Source: CAYVQE01 sp964454005
GTDB lineage: Bacteria; Myxococcota; B64-G9
Assembly: GCA_964454005.1 (NCBI GenBank)
Contig: CAYVQE010000014.1
Coordinates: 1 to 64,000, forward strand
DNA length: 64,000 nt
Reading direction: 5' to 3'
Shown in pieces: positions 57,438 to 64,000 of the stretch. Below the pieces are notes generated by a model. The model was not told the DNA's origin, searched no databases, and saw nothing but the letters and a program-made list of their open reading frames with translations. Every line of letters begins with the position of its first letter. Position 1 is the first letter of the stretch. The position numbers were made by a program, and so were the translations under genes.

Positions 57438-58451
57438 ATGGCGACCAAGAAAGAAGAAGCCAAGGCCAAGCGTGACGAACCGGCCACGTCCAAGCACGAG
57501 GATGCGCCCAAGGCCAAACGGGCCGCGCCCAAGTCCGAGACGCCCGAGGTGCGCGACAAGACCAACGTGCCGCGACAGGAGATCACGCGCACCTTCCTCC
57601 TGGAGGCGCTGGCCGTGGCCCGTCACCTCAACGTCGACCGGCTGCTCTACATTTGCGATGAGGAGTCACCGCTGGAGCCGCTGACCGGACGCAACATCAA
57701 GAAGAAAGTCATCGTGGCCAGCCGCTCGGACAAGGTGGCCGTACAGGCCGAGGAGCTGGGCCTGGTCCACGAGTTCATCCCGGCCTACTCCTTCGACCGT
57801 TTCGAGAAGATCAAGGTGGCGCTGGCCAACTGCACCAGCTCGGGCAAGGCCACCGACCGCATGCTGGTGCTGTGCCTGGTCGGGGCCCACAAGGCGCCCC
57901 ACATCGACACCTGCATGGTGACCCGGGTAGGCGAGCACTCCGAGGAGCAGGCGGCTCTGTCGAGCCTGGTGGCCGGCAGCCCGCTTTCGGCATCGGTGCT
58001 GGATGCGGTGCTCAACATCTCGCTCAGCCTGGGCTTCGAGGGCATCGAGGGGGATCCGGTGGGCACCATCTTCGTCGTCGGCGACTCCACCGCGGTCATG
58101 GAGAAGTCCAAGCAGCTCACCCTCAACCCCTTCCAGGGCTACTCCGAGGAAGAGCGCAACGTGCTCGACCCGGCCATCCGCGATGCGATCAAGAACTTCT
58201 GCCTGCTCGACGGCGCCATCATCATCCGCGAGGACGGCGTGCTGCTAGCCGCCGGCCGCTATCTGCGACCGCCCGAGGATCTGGAGCTGGAGCTGCCGCT
58301 GGGGCTGGGCACCCGCAACGCCTCGGCCATGGCCATCACCAAGGTCACCGATGCCCTGTCGTTCGTGATCAGCAAGACCACCGGAACGGTACGCATCTAC
58401 AAGGATGGCAAGCTGGCGGTGGAACTCAAGCAGCCCCGCCGCCGCTCCTGA
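57438..58451 (+). CDS. DisA_N-domain (diadenylate cyclase-like) protein with altered RHR motif
   Basis: 337 aa. A Lys/Ala/Glu-rich tail (1-50) precedes an alpha/beta domain, and residues about 240-330 form a DisA_N/DAC domain. The Asp-Gly-Ala motif is present (LLDGAIII, Asp258-Ala260). The second motif, normally T-R-H-R or T-R-H in c-di-AMP synthases, reads GTRNAS here (Arg293, Asn294), so the His is lost, and the later SE position reads SK. The domain may bind nucleotide without making c-di-AMP, or use other residues. Leaderless promoter upstream. Confidence 0.82.
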   Translation: MATKKEEAKAKRDEPATSKHEDAPKAKRAAPKSETPEVRDKTNVPRQEITRTFLLEALAVARHLNVDRLLYICDEESPLEPLTGRNIKKKVIVASRSDKVAVQAEELGLVHEFIPAYSFDRFEKIKVALANCTSSGKATDRMLVLCLVGAHKAPHIDTCMVTRVGEHSEEQAALSSLVAGSPLSASVLDAVLNISLSLGFEGIEGDPVGTIFVVGDSTAVMEKSKQLTLNPFQGYSEEERNVLDPAIRDAIKNFCLLDGAIIIREDGVLLAAGRYLRPPEDLELELPLGLGTRNASAMAITKVTDALSFVISKTTGTVRIYKDGKLAVELKQPRRRS

Positions 58452-58478
58452 TCGACTCCGTGTTTTTTTGGCGGCGGC

Positions 58479-58793
58479 TCAGCAGCCGCTGCAGCTGCCG
58501 CCAGCTCCCTTGGTCAGGGGGTTTTTGGGCTCGATTTGATAACCGCCGAAGAATCCCCGCTGGATGAAGTCGACGCACACGCCGCCGGTCTGCTCCAGCA
58601 GCTGCTTGTCGATCACGAAGTTCAACCCGTCGAACTCGTACTGCTCGTCGCTGTCCTTTGGCTCATCCAGAGCCAATGCCAAGGTGGGACCACCTCACCC
58701 ATAGGACTGGTAGACCCGAAACGAGCCCTCCAGTTTCTGCTTGTCGATGAACTCCTTGAGCTTCTCAAGGGCTGCCGCTTTGACTTCCAACAT
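58479..58793 (-). CDS. HesB/IscA-like selenoprotein (UGA-encoded Sec33)
   Basis: 104 aa read through an in-frame TGA at 58697-58695. The first 32 residues (MLEVKAAALEKLKEFIDKQ... RVYQSYG) and the 71 after it (GGPTLALALDEPKDSDEQYEF...) form one continuous IscA/HesB-type fold. The TGA is exactly at the conserved CGGP Cys of the family, giving YG-U-GGP, as in known HesB-like bacterial selenoproteins. The C-terminus ends GGSCSGC. Start at 58793 follows GGGAGC. A SECIS-like hairpin lies after the TGA, and a promoter lies at 58845-58873. Its role is likely Fe-S or redox chemistry; sel genes are not in the window. Confidence 0.85.
58658..58697 (-). promoter_or_regulatory. UGA codon and SECIS-like hairpin
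   Basis: After the TGA (58697-58695), TTGGCTC (offset 19-25) pairs perfectly with GAGCCAA (offset 31-37) around a 5-nt TGGAT loop. The apical loop, 26-30 nt downstream of UGA, is within the range of bacterial SECIS elements, which are recognised by SelB. Outer CCT/AGG can extend the stem. Confidence 0.7.
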
Positions 58794-58844
58794 GTTCGCT
58801 CCCGCTTCGACTGAGTTGCCGCCCCCCGATTGGCTCTCAACAAC

Positions 58845-58873
58845 AAGATAGGCATCATCCCGTTGATCGTCAA
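58845..58873 (-). promoter_or_regulatory. Promoter of the HesB-like selenoprotein gene
   Basis: Minus strand: TTGACG (58873-58868), 17 bp, TATCTT (58850-58845). Predicted start about 58838, leader ~45 nt. Confidence 0.65.
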
Positions 58874-58948
58874 TGCCGGTCGTGCTCGGAACCGAAGAAC
58901 AGTCGATTTCCAGATCGGTATGGCGCCGGCGGTCAAACCGACCGTGGG

Positions 58949-60205
58949 TCATGGGCAATCGCGTTGTGGATCGATCTTGCACTCCCAGCGCGGGGCGCAG
59001 GCCCGTTGGACGAGCAGCTCGGGTTCGTCGGGGCTGTTCTCGCACACCGCGTACCAGCCCTCGCGGTCCCAGTCACCGACGTGCAGGCACTCGGCTTCGC
59101 AATCGGCGCACTGGCCCATCTGGATCGGCGTCTGGGTGCAAGGATCGACCCAGCCGCTGTAGCCGCCCCCCGCGGAGACGCAGACCGGGGCGCAGGGGTC
59201 CTCCTCGCAACGACACCAGGGCACCTGGCTGCCGTTGGGGCAGCGATACCAAACATCCTCGCCGGCCGGACAGCCGTTCGGGCAGTCGTCGGGGCAGTTG
59301 AACTGGGTCTCGTGCGGATCGCAGACGCCGTCCGCACAGTCGATGCAGAACTCCAGACCGGCCGGACAGCTGTAGCCGGGCAGGCAGTCGTCCTCCGGCA
59401 CCAGGCCCGGGCAGCACTCGAGCTGCATGGTCAGCGGCATCCCCTCGGCAACGCAGTCCAGATCGCAGTCGAGCGGACAGCTTTCTAACGCTTCGCCGGC
59501 CTCGGTGTCGCAGAATCCGTCCCCGCAGGCCTCGGGATCGCAGCGCTCGTTGCACTCGCCCTCGCGGCAATCCCAGTTGCCCAGGCACTCGGCCGCCCAG
59601 GGCAGGCCGATGCAATCGGCGTCGCTGGTGCACTGGCCCCCACCGCAGACCGCCTGGCACTGGCCGCCCTCGCACACCCAGTGGCCCTCGCAGTCGATGG
59701 GCCAGCCCAGGTGCTCGCAGTCGTCGGCCGTCTCGCAGCTATAATCGCAGTCCTCCGGACAAGAGCCGGCGGTCTCACCCTGGCCTTCGTGGCAGATGCC
59801 ATCGCCGCAGCCCTCCTCGTCACAGACCTCCTGGCACTGCCCCTGCCGGCACTCCCAGTGGCCGAAGCAACGCATTTCCCAGGGCAGATCCAGGCAGTCG
59901 TGGACGGACTGGCAGTCGGCTACGGCGCATTCGGGGATGCAGTCGCCGTCGACGCACTCCCAGTGGCCTTGGCAGTCCAGCGGCCAGCTCAGCTGCTCGC
60001 AATCGCCGGCCTCGGTGCACTCCCCGGTGCACAGCGATTCGCACTGGCCGTCGATGCAGGCCCAGCTGCAGCCTGGATCCAGCTCGCCCGTGCAATCGCT
60101 GGCCGCCTGGCAGCCGCCGAAACCGGCATCCGAGCTGCTGCAACCGGCCGTCAACCCGAACAGCAACGCCAACCCCACCATCGTCGCCTGGCTCATCGTT
60201 CTCAT
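58949..60205 (-). CDS. Cys- and Trp-rich lipoprotein with repeated ~45-residue modules
   Basis: 418 aa. Lipobox LTAGC. Four modules alternate with spacing such as GHWECVDGDCIPEC, GHWECRQGQCQEVC, GHWVCEGGQCQAVC and GNWDCREGECNERC, each with a W(E/D/V)C core. Two GDGxCxxxxGE-type segments (GCGDGICHEGQGE, ACGDGFCDTEAGE) resemble DUF4215/EGF-like units. A C-terminal Cys-rich region follows. The ATG at 60205 is preceded by GGGAGG, with a promoter at 60246-60274. Surface location inferred; function unknown. Confidence 0.83.
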   Translation of the reverse strand: MRTMSQATMVGLALLFGLTAGCSSSDAGFGGCQAASDCTGELDPGCSWACIDGQCESLCTGECTEAGDCEQLSWPLDCQGHWECVDGDCIPECAVADCQSVHDCLDLPWEMRCFGHWECRQGQCQEVCDEEGCGDGICHEGQGETAGSCPEDCDYSCETADDCEHLGWPIDCEGHWVCEGGQCQAVCGGGQCTSDADCIGLPWAAECLGNWDCREGECNERCDPEACGDGFCDTEAGEALESCPLDCDLDCVAEGMPLTMQLECCPGLVPEDDCLPGYSCPAGLEFCIDCADGVCDPHETQFNCPDDCPNGCPAGEDVWYRCPNGSQVPWCRCEEDPCAPVCVSAGGGYSGWVDPCTQTPIQMGQCADCEAECLHVGDWDREGWYAVCENSPDEPELLVQRACAPRWECKIDPQRDCP

Positions 60206-60245
60206 CGCAGGCCTCCCATCGAATGAAAACACCATCATTACCAAT

Positions 60246-60274
60246 ACTCTAGCGCCATAGAAGACGCGGCACAA
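60246..60274 (-). promoter_or_regulatory. Promoter of the Cys/Trp-rich lipoprotein
   Basis: Minus strand: TTGTGC (60274-60269), 17 bp, TAGAGT (60251-60246). Same -35 hexamer as the promoter at 62789. Predicted start about 60239, leader ~34 nt. Confidence 0.6.
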
Positions 60275-60293
60275 GAGGCCCTGCTCGAGCCGC

Positions 60294-62324
60294 TCAGATG
60301 CGATCACCCAGGGCGGTCCCCTCGCGGATGGCCCGCGCCGCGTCCAACTCCGCAGCCCGGTCAGCGCCACCGATGAGATGCACCTCGGTGCCGATTTCCC
60401 GCAGGGCATCGTACAGCCCGCGCTCCGGTTCCTGCCCGGCGCAGATCACCACGTTGTCCACCGCCAGGCAGCGCTCGCGGCCCTCGTACTCGAGGTGCAG
60501 CCCATCGGCGTCGATGCGCCGGTAGCGCACGCCGGCCCACATCCGCACGCCCCGGGCCCGCAGCCGGGTGCGGTGGATCCAGCCGGTGGTCTTGCCCAGA
60601 TCGCGGCCGAGCTTGGTCGGCTTGCGTTGGAGAAGGTGGATGCGCCTGGGGGCCGGGGCCATAGCCGGCCCGTCCGGTAGCAGCCCGCCCGGATGGGCGA
60701 TGGCGCTGTCGATGCCCCACTCGTGCAGAAAGGTCCCAAGCTGGAGGGCGGCGGTGGATTCGGGCGCTGCGGCCAGCAGCTCGGCCACGTCGAAACCGAT
60801 GCCGCCGGCGCCGATGATGGCCACCCGGTGGCCGACCGGCGCACCCTGCAGCACATCCAGGTAGCCGAGCACCTCGGGCCGGTCGCAGCCCGCCAGCTCG
60901 AGCGGCCGCGGCCGCACCCCGGCGGCCACCACCACCGCGTCGAACGCGCCGGCCAGCGTGTCGACCGCGACCCGCCGACCGAGGCGCAGCTCCACCCCGG
61001 CGCGCTCCAGCCGGCCGCGAAAGTAGCGCAGGGTCTCGGCGAACTCCTGCTTGCCCGGGATGGCCAGGGCCAGGTTGAGTTGGCCGCCGATAACAGCAGC
61101 GGCCTCGAATAGGGTGACCCGGTGACCGCGCTCGGCGGCCGCACAGGCGCAGGCCAGACCGGCCGGGCCGGCGCCGACCACGGCCAGCCGCCGCGGCTCG
61201 GCCAGCGGCTGCGGCCGTCGCTCGGTCTCGTGGCAGGCGCGCGGGTTGACCAGGCAGGAACAGATCTCGAGCTGGAAGATATGATCCAGACATGACTGGT
61301 TGCAGGCGATGCAGGTGTTGATGGCGGCGGCCCGGCCGGCGGCCGCCTTGGCCACGAACTCAGGATCGGCCAGCAGCGGCCGGGCCATCGAGACCAGATC
61401 GGCTTCGCCGCTGGCCAGCACATCTTCGGCCAGCTCCGGTGTGTTCAGGCGGTTGACGGCCACCAGCGGCAGCGATACGTGCGGCCGCAGCTTGGCCGTG
61501 ACCCAGCGGAACGCGCCCCGCGGTACGTTCATGGCGATCGTCGGCACCCGCGCCTCGTGCCAGCCGATGCCGGTGTTGATGACGTCGGCCCCGGCCGCCT
61601 CGACGGCCCGGGCCAGCGCCAGCACCTCGTCGAGGACGCTGCCCTGCTCGACCAGGTCGAGCATGGACAGGCGGTAGATGACCAGGAAGTCGGCACCCAG
61701 GTGCCGGCGCACCCGGCGCACGATCTCGACTGGCAGCCGCATCCGCCGCGCGGCGTCGCCGCCCCAGGCATCGTCGCGCAGATTGGTGCGCCGGGCGATG
61801 AAGCTGTTGATGAGGTAGCCCTCGGAGCCCATGATCTCCACGCCGTCGTAGCCGGCCTCGCGGGCGCGGGCGGCGGCGGTGGCGTAGTCCTCGATGGTCT
61901 GCTCGACCTCGTCCGTGCTCAGGGCGTGCGGCACGAACGGATTGATCGGCGCCTGGACGGCCGAGGGCGCCACCGACCGATCGTGGTAGGCGTAGCGCCC
62001 GGTGTGCAGCAGCTGGCAGGCGATGGCGCCGCCCTCGGCATGGACCGCCGCCGGAATGGGCCGGTGGGCGGCGACATCGGCCCGGCTGATCATGGTCGCC
62101 CCACCCGGCATGACGCGGCCGGCTTCGTTCGGGGCGTAGCCGCCGGTGACGATCAGCCCCACGCCGCCGCGGGCGCGGGCGGCATAGAAGGCGGTCATGC
62201 GCACGAAGCCGTCCTCGGCCTCCTCGAGGCCCAGATGCATCGAGCCCATCAGCACCCGGTTGCGCAGCGTCAGCGGGCCCAGCTCCAGCGGGGCCAGCAG
62301 GTTTGGGTAGGACGGATCCGGCAT
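60294..62324 (-). CDS. 2,4-dienoyl-CoA reductase-type NADH:flavin oxidoreductase (FadH-like)
   Basis: 676 aa, three parts. The N-terminal TIM barrel binds FMN (LRNRVLMGSMHLGLEEAEDG, GYDGVEIMGSEGYLINSFI). A 4Fe-4S site follows (CIACNQSCLD, then CSCLVNPRAC). A C-terminal FAD/NAD(P) domain has VVGAGPAGLACACAA and VAIIGAGGIGFDVAE. This architecture reduces 2,4-dienoyl-CoA during unsaturated fatty-acid oxidation, or related enoates. Length is as in E. coli FadH (~670). It follows a small membrane protein gene by 31 bp and likely shares its transcript. Confidence 0.93.
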   Translation of the reverse strand: MPDPSYPNLLAPLELGPLTLRNRVLMGSMHLGLEEAEDGFVRMTAFYAARARGGVGLIVTGGYAPNEAGRVMPGGATMISRADVAAHRPIPAAVHAEGGAIACQLLHTGRYAYHDRSVAPSAVQAPINPFVPHALSTDEVEQTIEDYATAAARAREAGYDGVEIMGSEGYLINSFIARRTNLRDDAWGGDAARRMRLPVEIVRRVRRHLGADFLVIYRLSMLDLVEQGSVLDEVLALARAVEAAGADVINTGIGWHEARVPTIAMNVPRGAFRWVTAKLRPHVSLPLVAVNRLNTPELAEDVLASGEADLVSMARPLLADPEFVAKAAAGRAAAINTCIACNQSCLDHIFQLEICSCLVNPRACHETERRPQPLAEPRRLAVVGAGPAGLACACAAAERGHRVTLFEAAAVIGGQLNLALAIPGKQEFAETLRYFRGRLERAGVELRLGRRVAVDTLAGAFDAVVVAAGVRPRPLELAGCDRPEVLGYLDVLQGAPVGHRVAIIGAGGIGFDVAELLAAAPESTAALQLGTFLHEWGIDSAIAHPGGLLPDGPAMAPAPRRIHLLQRKPTKLGRDLGKTTGWIHRTRLRARGVRMWAGVRYRRIDADGLHLEYEGRERCLAVDNVVICAGQEPERGLYDALREIGTEVHLIGGADRAAELDAARAIREGTALGDRI

Positions 62325-62355
62325 CGCACGAGCCCTCCTCTGGCGGTCGCGGCGC

Positions 62356-62694
62356 TCAGAACAGCCAGTGCAGCAAGGCCGCCAGCGCGGCGACCAGACC
62401 GAGCACCACCATCACCGCCAGCTCTTTGAACACGATCAGCGCCAGCACGTGGCGCCGGCGCAGCACCGGCAGCAGCCAGCGGCCGTAGAAGTAGGCCAGC
62501 AGGAACATGGCCACCGCCGCCCCGCCGGCCAGCGGCAGCACCCCGTGGCCGCGCTCGCCGAGCAGCAGCAGCGTCACCAGCACGGCCTGGGTGACGACGT
62601 TGAACACCGCCATGATGTCCAGCACCCGGCGGTTGAAGGCGCTGGCTGTGGGCAGCTGCTCGGCCCCCGGTGGCAGGCGTGATATCCAGCTCAT
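62356..62694 (-). CDS. Small integral membrane protein
   Basis: 112 aa. Three hydrophobic segments (MAVFNVVTQAVLVTLLLLG, LPLAGGAAVAMFLLAYFYG, LIVFKELAVMVVLGLVAALAAL), with RRRH between the second and third. ATG at 62694 follows GGGAGC; the frame extends far upstream on this strand only as a shadow of the TPR gene. Family not recognised. Upstream of the FadH-like gene. Confidence 0.65.
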   Translation of the reverse strand: MSWISRLPPGAEQLPTASAFNRRVLDIMAVFNVVTQAVLVTLLLLGERGHGVLPLAGGAAVAMFLLAYFYGRWLLPVLRRRHVLALIVFKELAVMVVLGLVAALAALLHWLF

Positions 62695-62788
62695 CGCGTG
62701 CTCCCAATTCCCGGCGCGGCCCGCAGGCCACACCAGGGGCACCTTAGCATCCGCCGCCCGCGGCCGACAATCGACCGCGCGGAGCCTC

Positions 62789-62817
62789 TTGTGCCGCACC
62801 GGCTGCAGCGCTAGACT
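62789..62817 (+). promoter_or_regulatory. Promoter of the TPR gene, near-leaderless
   Basis: TTGTGC (62789-62794), 17 bp, TAGACT (62812-62817), then nine bases to the ATG. No Shine-Dalgarno site. Confidence 0.6.
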
Positions 62818-62826
62818 GCGGCCGGC

Positions 62827-63663
62827 ATGGAACCGAGAACCCCCAATCCGCCCACCAGCGAGGCATCCAACCAGCGCGGCATCGCGCTGGCCGACCGCGG
62901 CTGGCTCGAGGAGGCCCTGCGCGAGTTCGACCGGGCGATCGAGCTCGACGGCTCCGCTTCGGTGCCGCGCATCAACCGGGCCTCGGTGTACCTGGAGCTG
63001 GATCGCTGGGTCGAGGCCCTGGCCGACCTGCTGGCCGCGGTCGAGCTGGCGCCCGACGACCCCGAGGCCCACTTCCACCTCGGCCTGTTCCTGACCCGCC
63101 ACGGCGCGGCGCTGGGCCAGCGCGAGCTGGAGCAATCCCTGGAGCACGAGCCCGAGCACCTCGATGCGCTGCTGCAGCTGGGCGCCAGCCAGGCCGAGCA
63201 GGGCCGCTGGTCCGAAGCCGAGCGCAGCCTGGACGCAGCGCTGGACATCGACCCGGCCGATCCGCTGGCCCGGCGCGAGCGCGGCCTGCTGGCGCTCGAC
63301 GTGGGCCAGGTGCACGAGGCCATCGAGCACCTCAAGCTGGCCCAGCAGGCCGATCCCGACGACGTCGAGCTGGCGGTGGATCTGGCGCTGGCCCACGTGC
63401 AGGCCGGCTTCCTCGAGCGGGGAGCCGAGATGCTGAGCGGCGTATTGGAGCGCCAACCCGACCAGCTCCACGCCCTCTACAACCTGGCGGCCATCCGCGC
63501 CCAGCGGGGCGACGGCGACGCGGCCTTCGATCTGCTCGATCGGGCGCTGGCGCTCGATCGCCAGCTGGTGCTCGACTGGCTGGCCCAGGACCCGATGTTC
63601 GACGTCCTGCGGGCCGACGGGCGGCTGCGCCAGCGCCTGGACCAGGATCCGGCCGTAGGCTGA
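62827..63663 (+). CDS. TPR-repeat protein
   Basis: 278 aa made almost entirely of tetratricopeptide repeats: about seven 34-residue units with the usual small/aromatic pattern (NQRGIALADRGWLEEALREFDRAIEL, LALDVGQVHEAIEHLKLAQQADP). No signal peptide or membrane segment, so a cytoplasmic scaffold is likely. The promoter is 10 bp upstream of the ATG and there is no ribosome-binding site. An intrinsic terminator follows at 63688-63729, so it is monocistronic. Confidence 0.87.
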   Translation: MEPRTPNPPTSEASNQRGIALADRGWLEEALREFDRAIELDGSASVPRINRASVYLELDRWVEALADLLAAVELAPDDPEAHFHLGLFLTRHGAALGQRELEQSLEHEPEHLDALLQLGASQAEQGRWSEAERSLDAALDIDPADPLARRERGLLALDVGQVHEAIEHLKLAQQADPDDVELAVDLALAHVQAGFLERGAEMLSGVLERQPDQLHALYNLAAIRAQRGDGDAAFDLLDRALALDRQLVLDWLAQDPMFDVLRADGRLRQRLDQDPAVG

Positions 63664-63687
63664 GCCCGGCGGGACCGAACAGCGGCC

Positions 63688-63729
63688 GCCGGCAAGCAGC
63701 GGCGCCCGGGGAGCGCCGGCCTTTTTCTC
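63688..63729 (+). terminator. Intrinsic terminator after the TPR gene
   Basis: Outer arms GCCGGC (63688-63693 and 63715-63720), with inner stem GGCGC/GCGCC (63701-63705, 63713-63717) as an alternative, followed by CTTTTTCTCTTT. Strong GC stem plus T run in the plus direction. Confidence 0.75.
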
Positions 63730-63850
63730 TTTACACACCCCACGGGCTGTGCTAGCTTCTGACTTGTGTTCCGCTTGTAAATCAAGGTGATATGCAAAAA
63801 AGACAGGCACTACATCATCATACGTTGCCATATATTTACGGAGTGAGCTG

Positions 63851-64000
63851 GTGAGGATCCGAAAGCTCGACATCTTCGGCTTCAAATCTTTCATGGAACG
63901 AACCCGGCTACGGTTCGACGACGGCATCACCGGCATCGTCGGGCCCAACGGCTGCGGCAAGTCCAACGTGGTCGACGCCATCCGCTGGGTGATGGGTGAA
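63851..64000 (+). CDS. smc: Chromosome segregation protein SMC (3' truncated by window)
   Basis: The first 50 residues of SMC. GTG start at 63851 follows GGAG. The N-terminus RIRKLDIFGFKSF and the Walker A motif GPNGCGKSNVVDAIRWVMGE are diagnostic of the SMC ATPase head. SMC dimers organise and segregate the chromosome. The remainder lies beyond the window. No clear promoter found in 63730-63850, which is otherwise AT-richer and without a gene. Confidence 0.93.
   Translation, partial: MRIRKLDIFGFKSFMERTRLRFDDGITGIVGPNGCGKSNVVDAIRWVMGE

Noticed and set aside
58695..59045. Two separate small genes or a pseudogene at the HesB-like locus
   Set aside because: Both halves are intact, in one register, and join at the conserved catalytic-Cys column; Sec decoding explains it better.

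Overview
The window is a high-GC bacterial contig that looks like a metagenome-derived scaffold. Three 10-N gaps (1271-1280, 36316-36325, 44042-44051) all fall inside genes. Gene content points to the Myxococcota / deltaproteobacterial lineage: a MYXO-CTERM-type sorting signal, an AgmX/PglI C-terminal domain, many cysteine-rich and choice-of-anchor-D lipoproteins, a B-type SdhA/SdhB pair, and several short conserved proteins typical of that group. The lineage is inferred from families, not from a marker-gene tree. Likely promoters mostly read TTGNNN, 16-18 bp, then TAGNNT, TANNNT or TATAAT-like.

Layout. 1-2255: end of a succinate dehydrogenase/fumarate reductase operon. 2256-3484: repeats and a PIN/Phd toxin-antitoxin pair. 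3485-10155: a four-gene heavy-metal (Cu/Ag type) RND efflux operon. 10170-16016: envelope genes, including a hydrolase, an NHL-transglutaminase protein, and an amidase joined in frame to a beta-propeller protein across a MYXO-CTERM-like signal. 16347-18349: repeat arrays around a REP-associated tyrosine transposase. 18370-25685: a nuclease-helicase protein convergent with a YhaO/YhaN (SbcD/SbcC-like) pair. 25711-29518: cysteine-rich and ASH-domain lipoproteins. 29531-35948: housekeeping genes (clpX, purM, rpmB) and an apparently unannotated small RNA. 35914-40227: SpoIID-like protein, PpiC-type lipoprotein, malic enzyme. 40442-52890: nine tightly packed genes on one strand, mostly surface lipoproteins (VWA, ASH/PKD, Cys-rich, IPT/TIG), then HEAT, HAMP and YgiQ radical-SAM genes. 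52903-57373: ankyrin lipoprotein and a giant AgmX-like lipoprotein. 57438-64000: DisA_N protein, a HesB/IscA-like selenoprotein with in-frame UGA, a Cys-rich lipoprotein, a FadH-type flavoenzyme, TPR protein and the start of smc.

Most notable: (i) the HesB-like selenoprotein (58479-58793), whose UGA replaces the conserved Cys and is followed by a SECIS-like hairpin; (ii) a candidate ~160-nt small RNA (34626-34786, minus) with a consensus promoter, a G8 tract in the promoter spacer, alternative pairings and a strong terminator; (iii) a 16-bp repeat shared by two loci 14 kb apart, one beside the transposase; (iv) three metal-binding motifs in the CusB-like adaptor, two differing only at synonymous sites; (v) several apparently leaderless genes; (vi) a DisA-type domain that has lost the His-Arg of its RHR motif.
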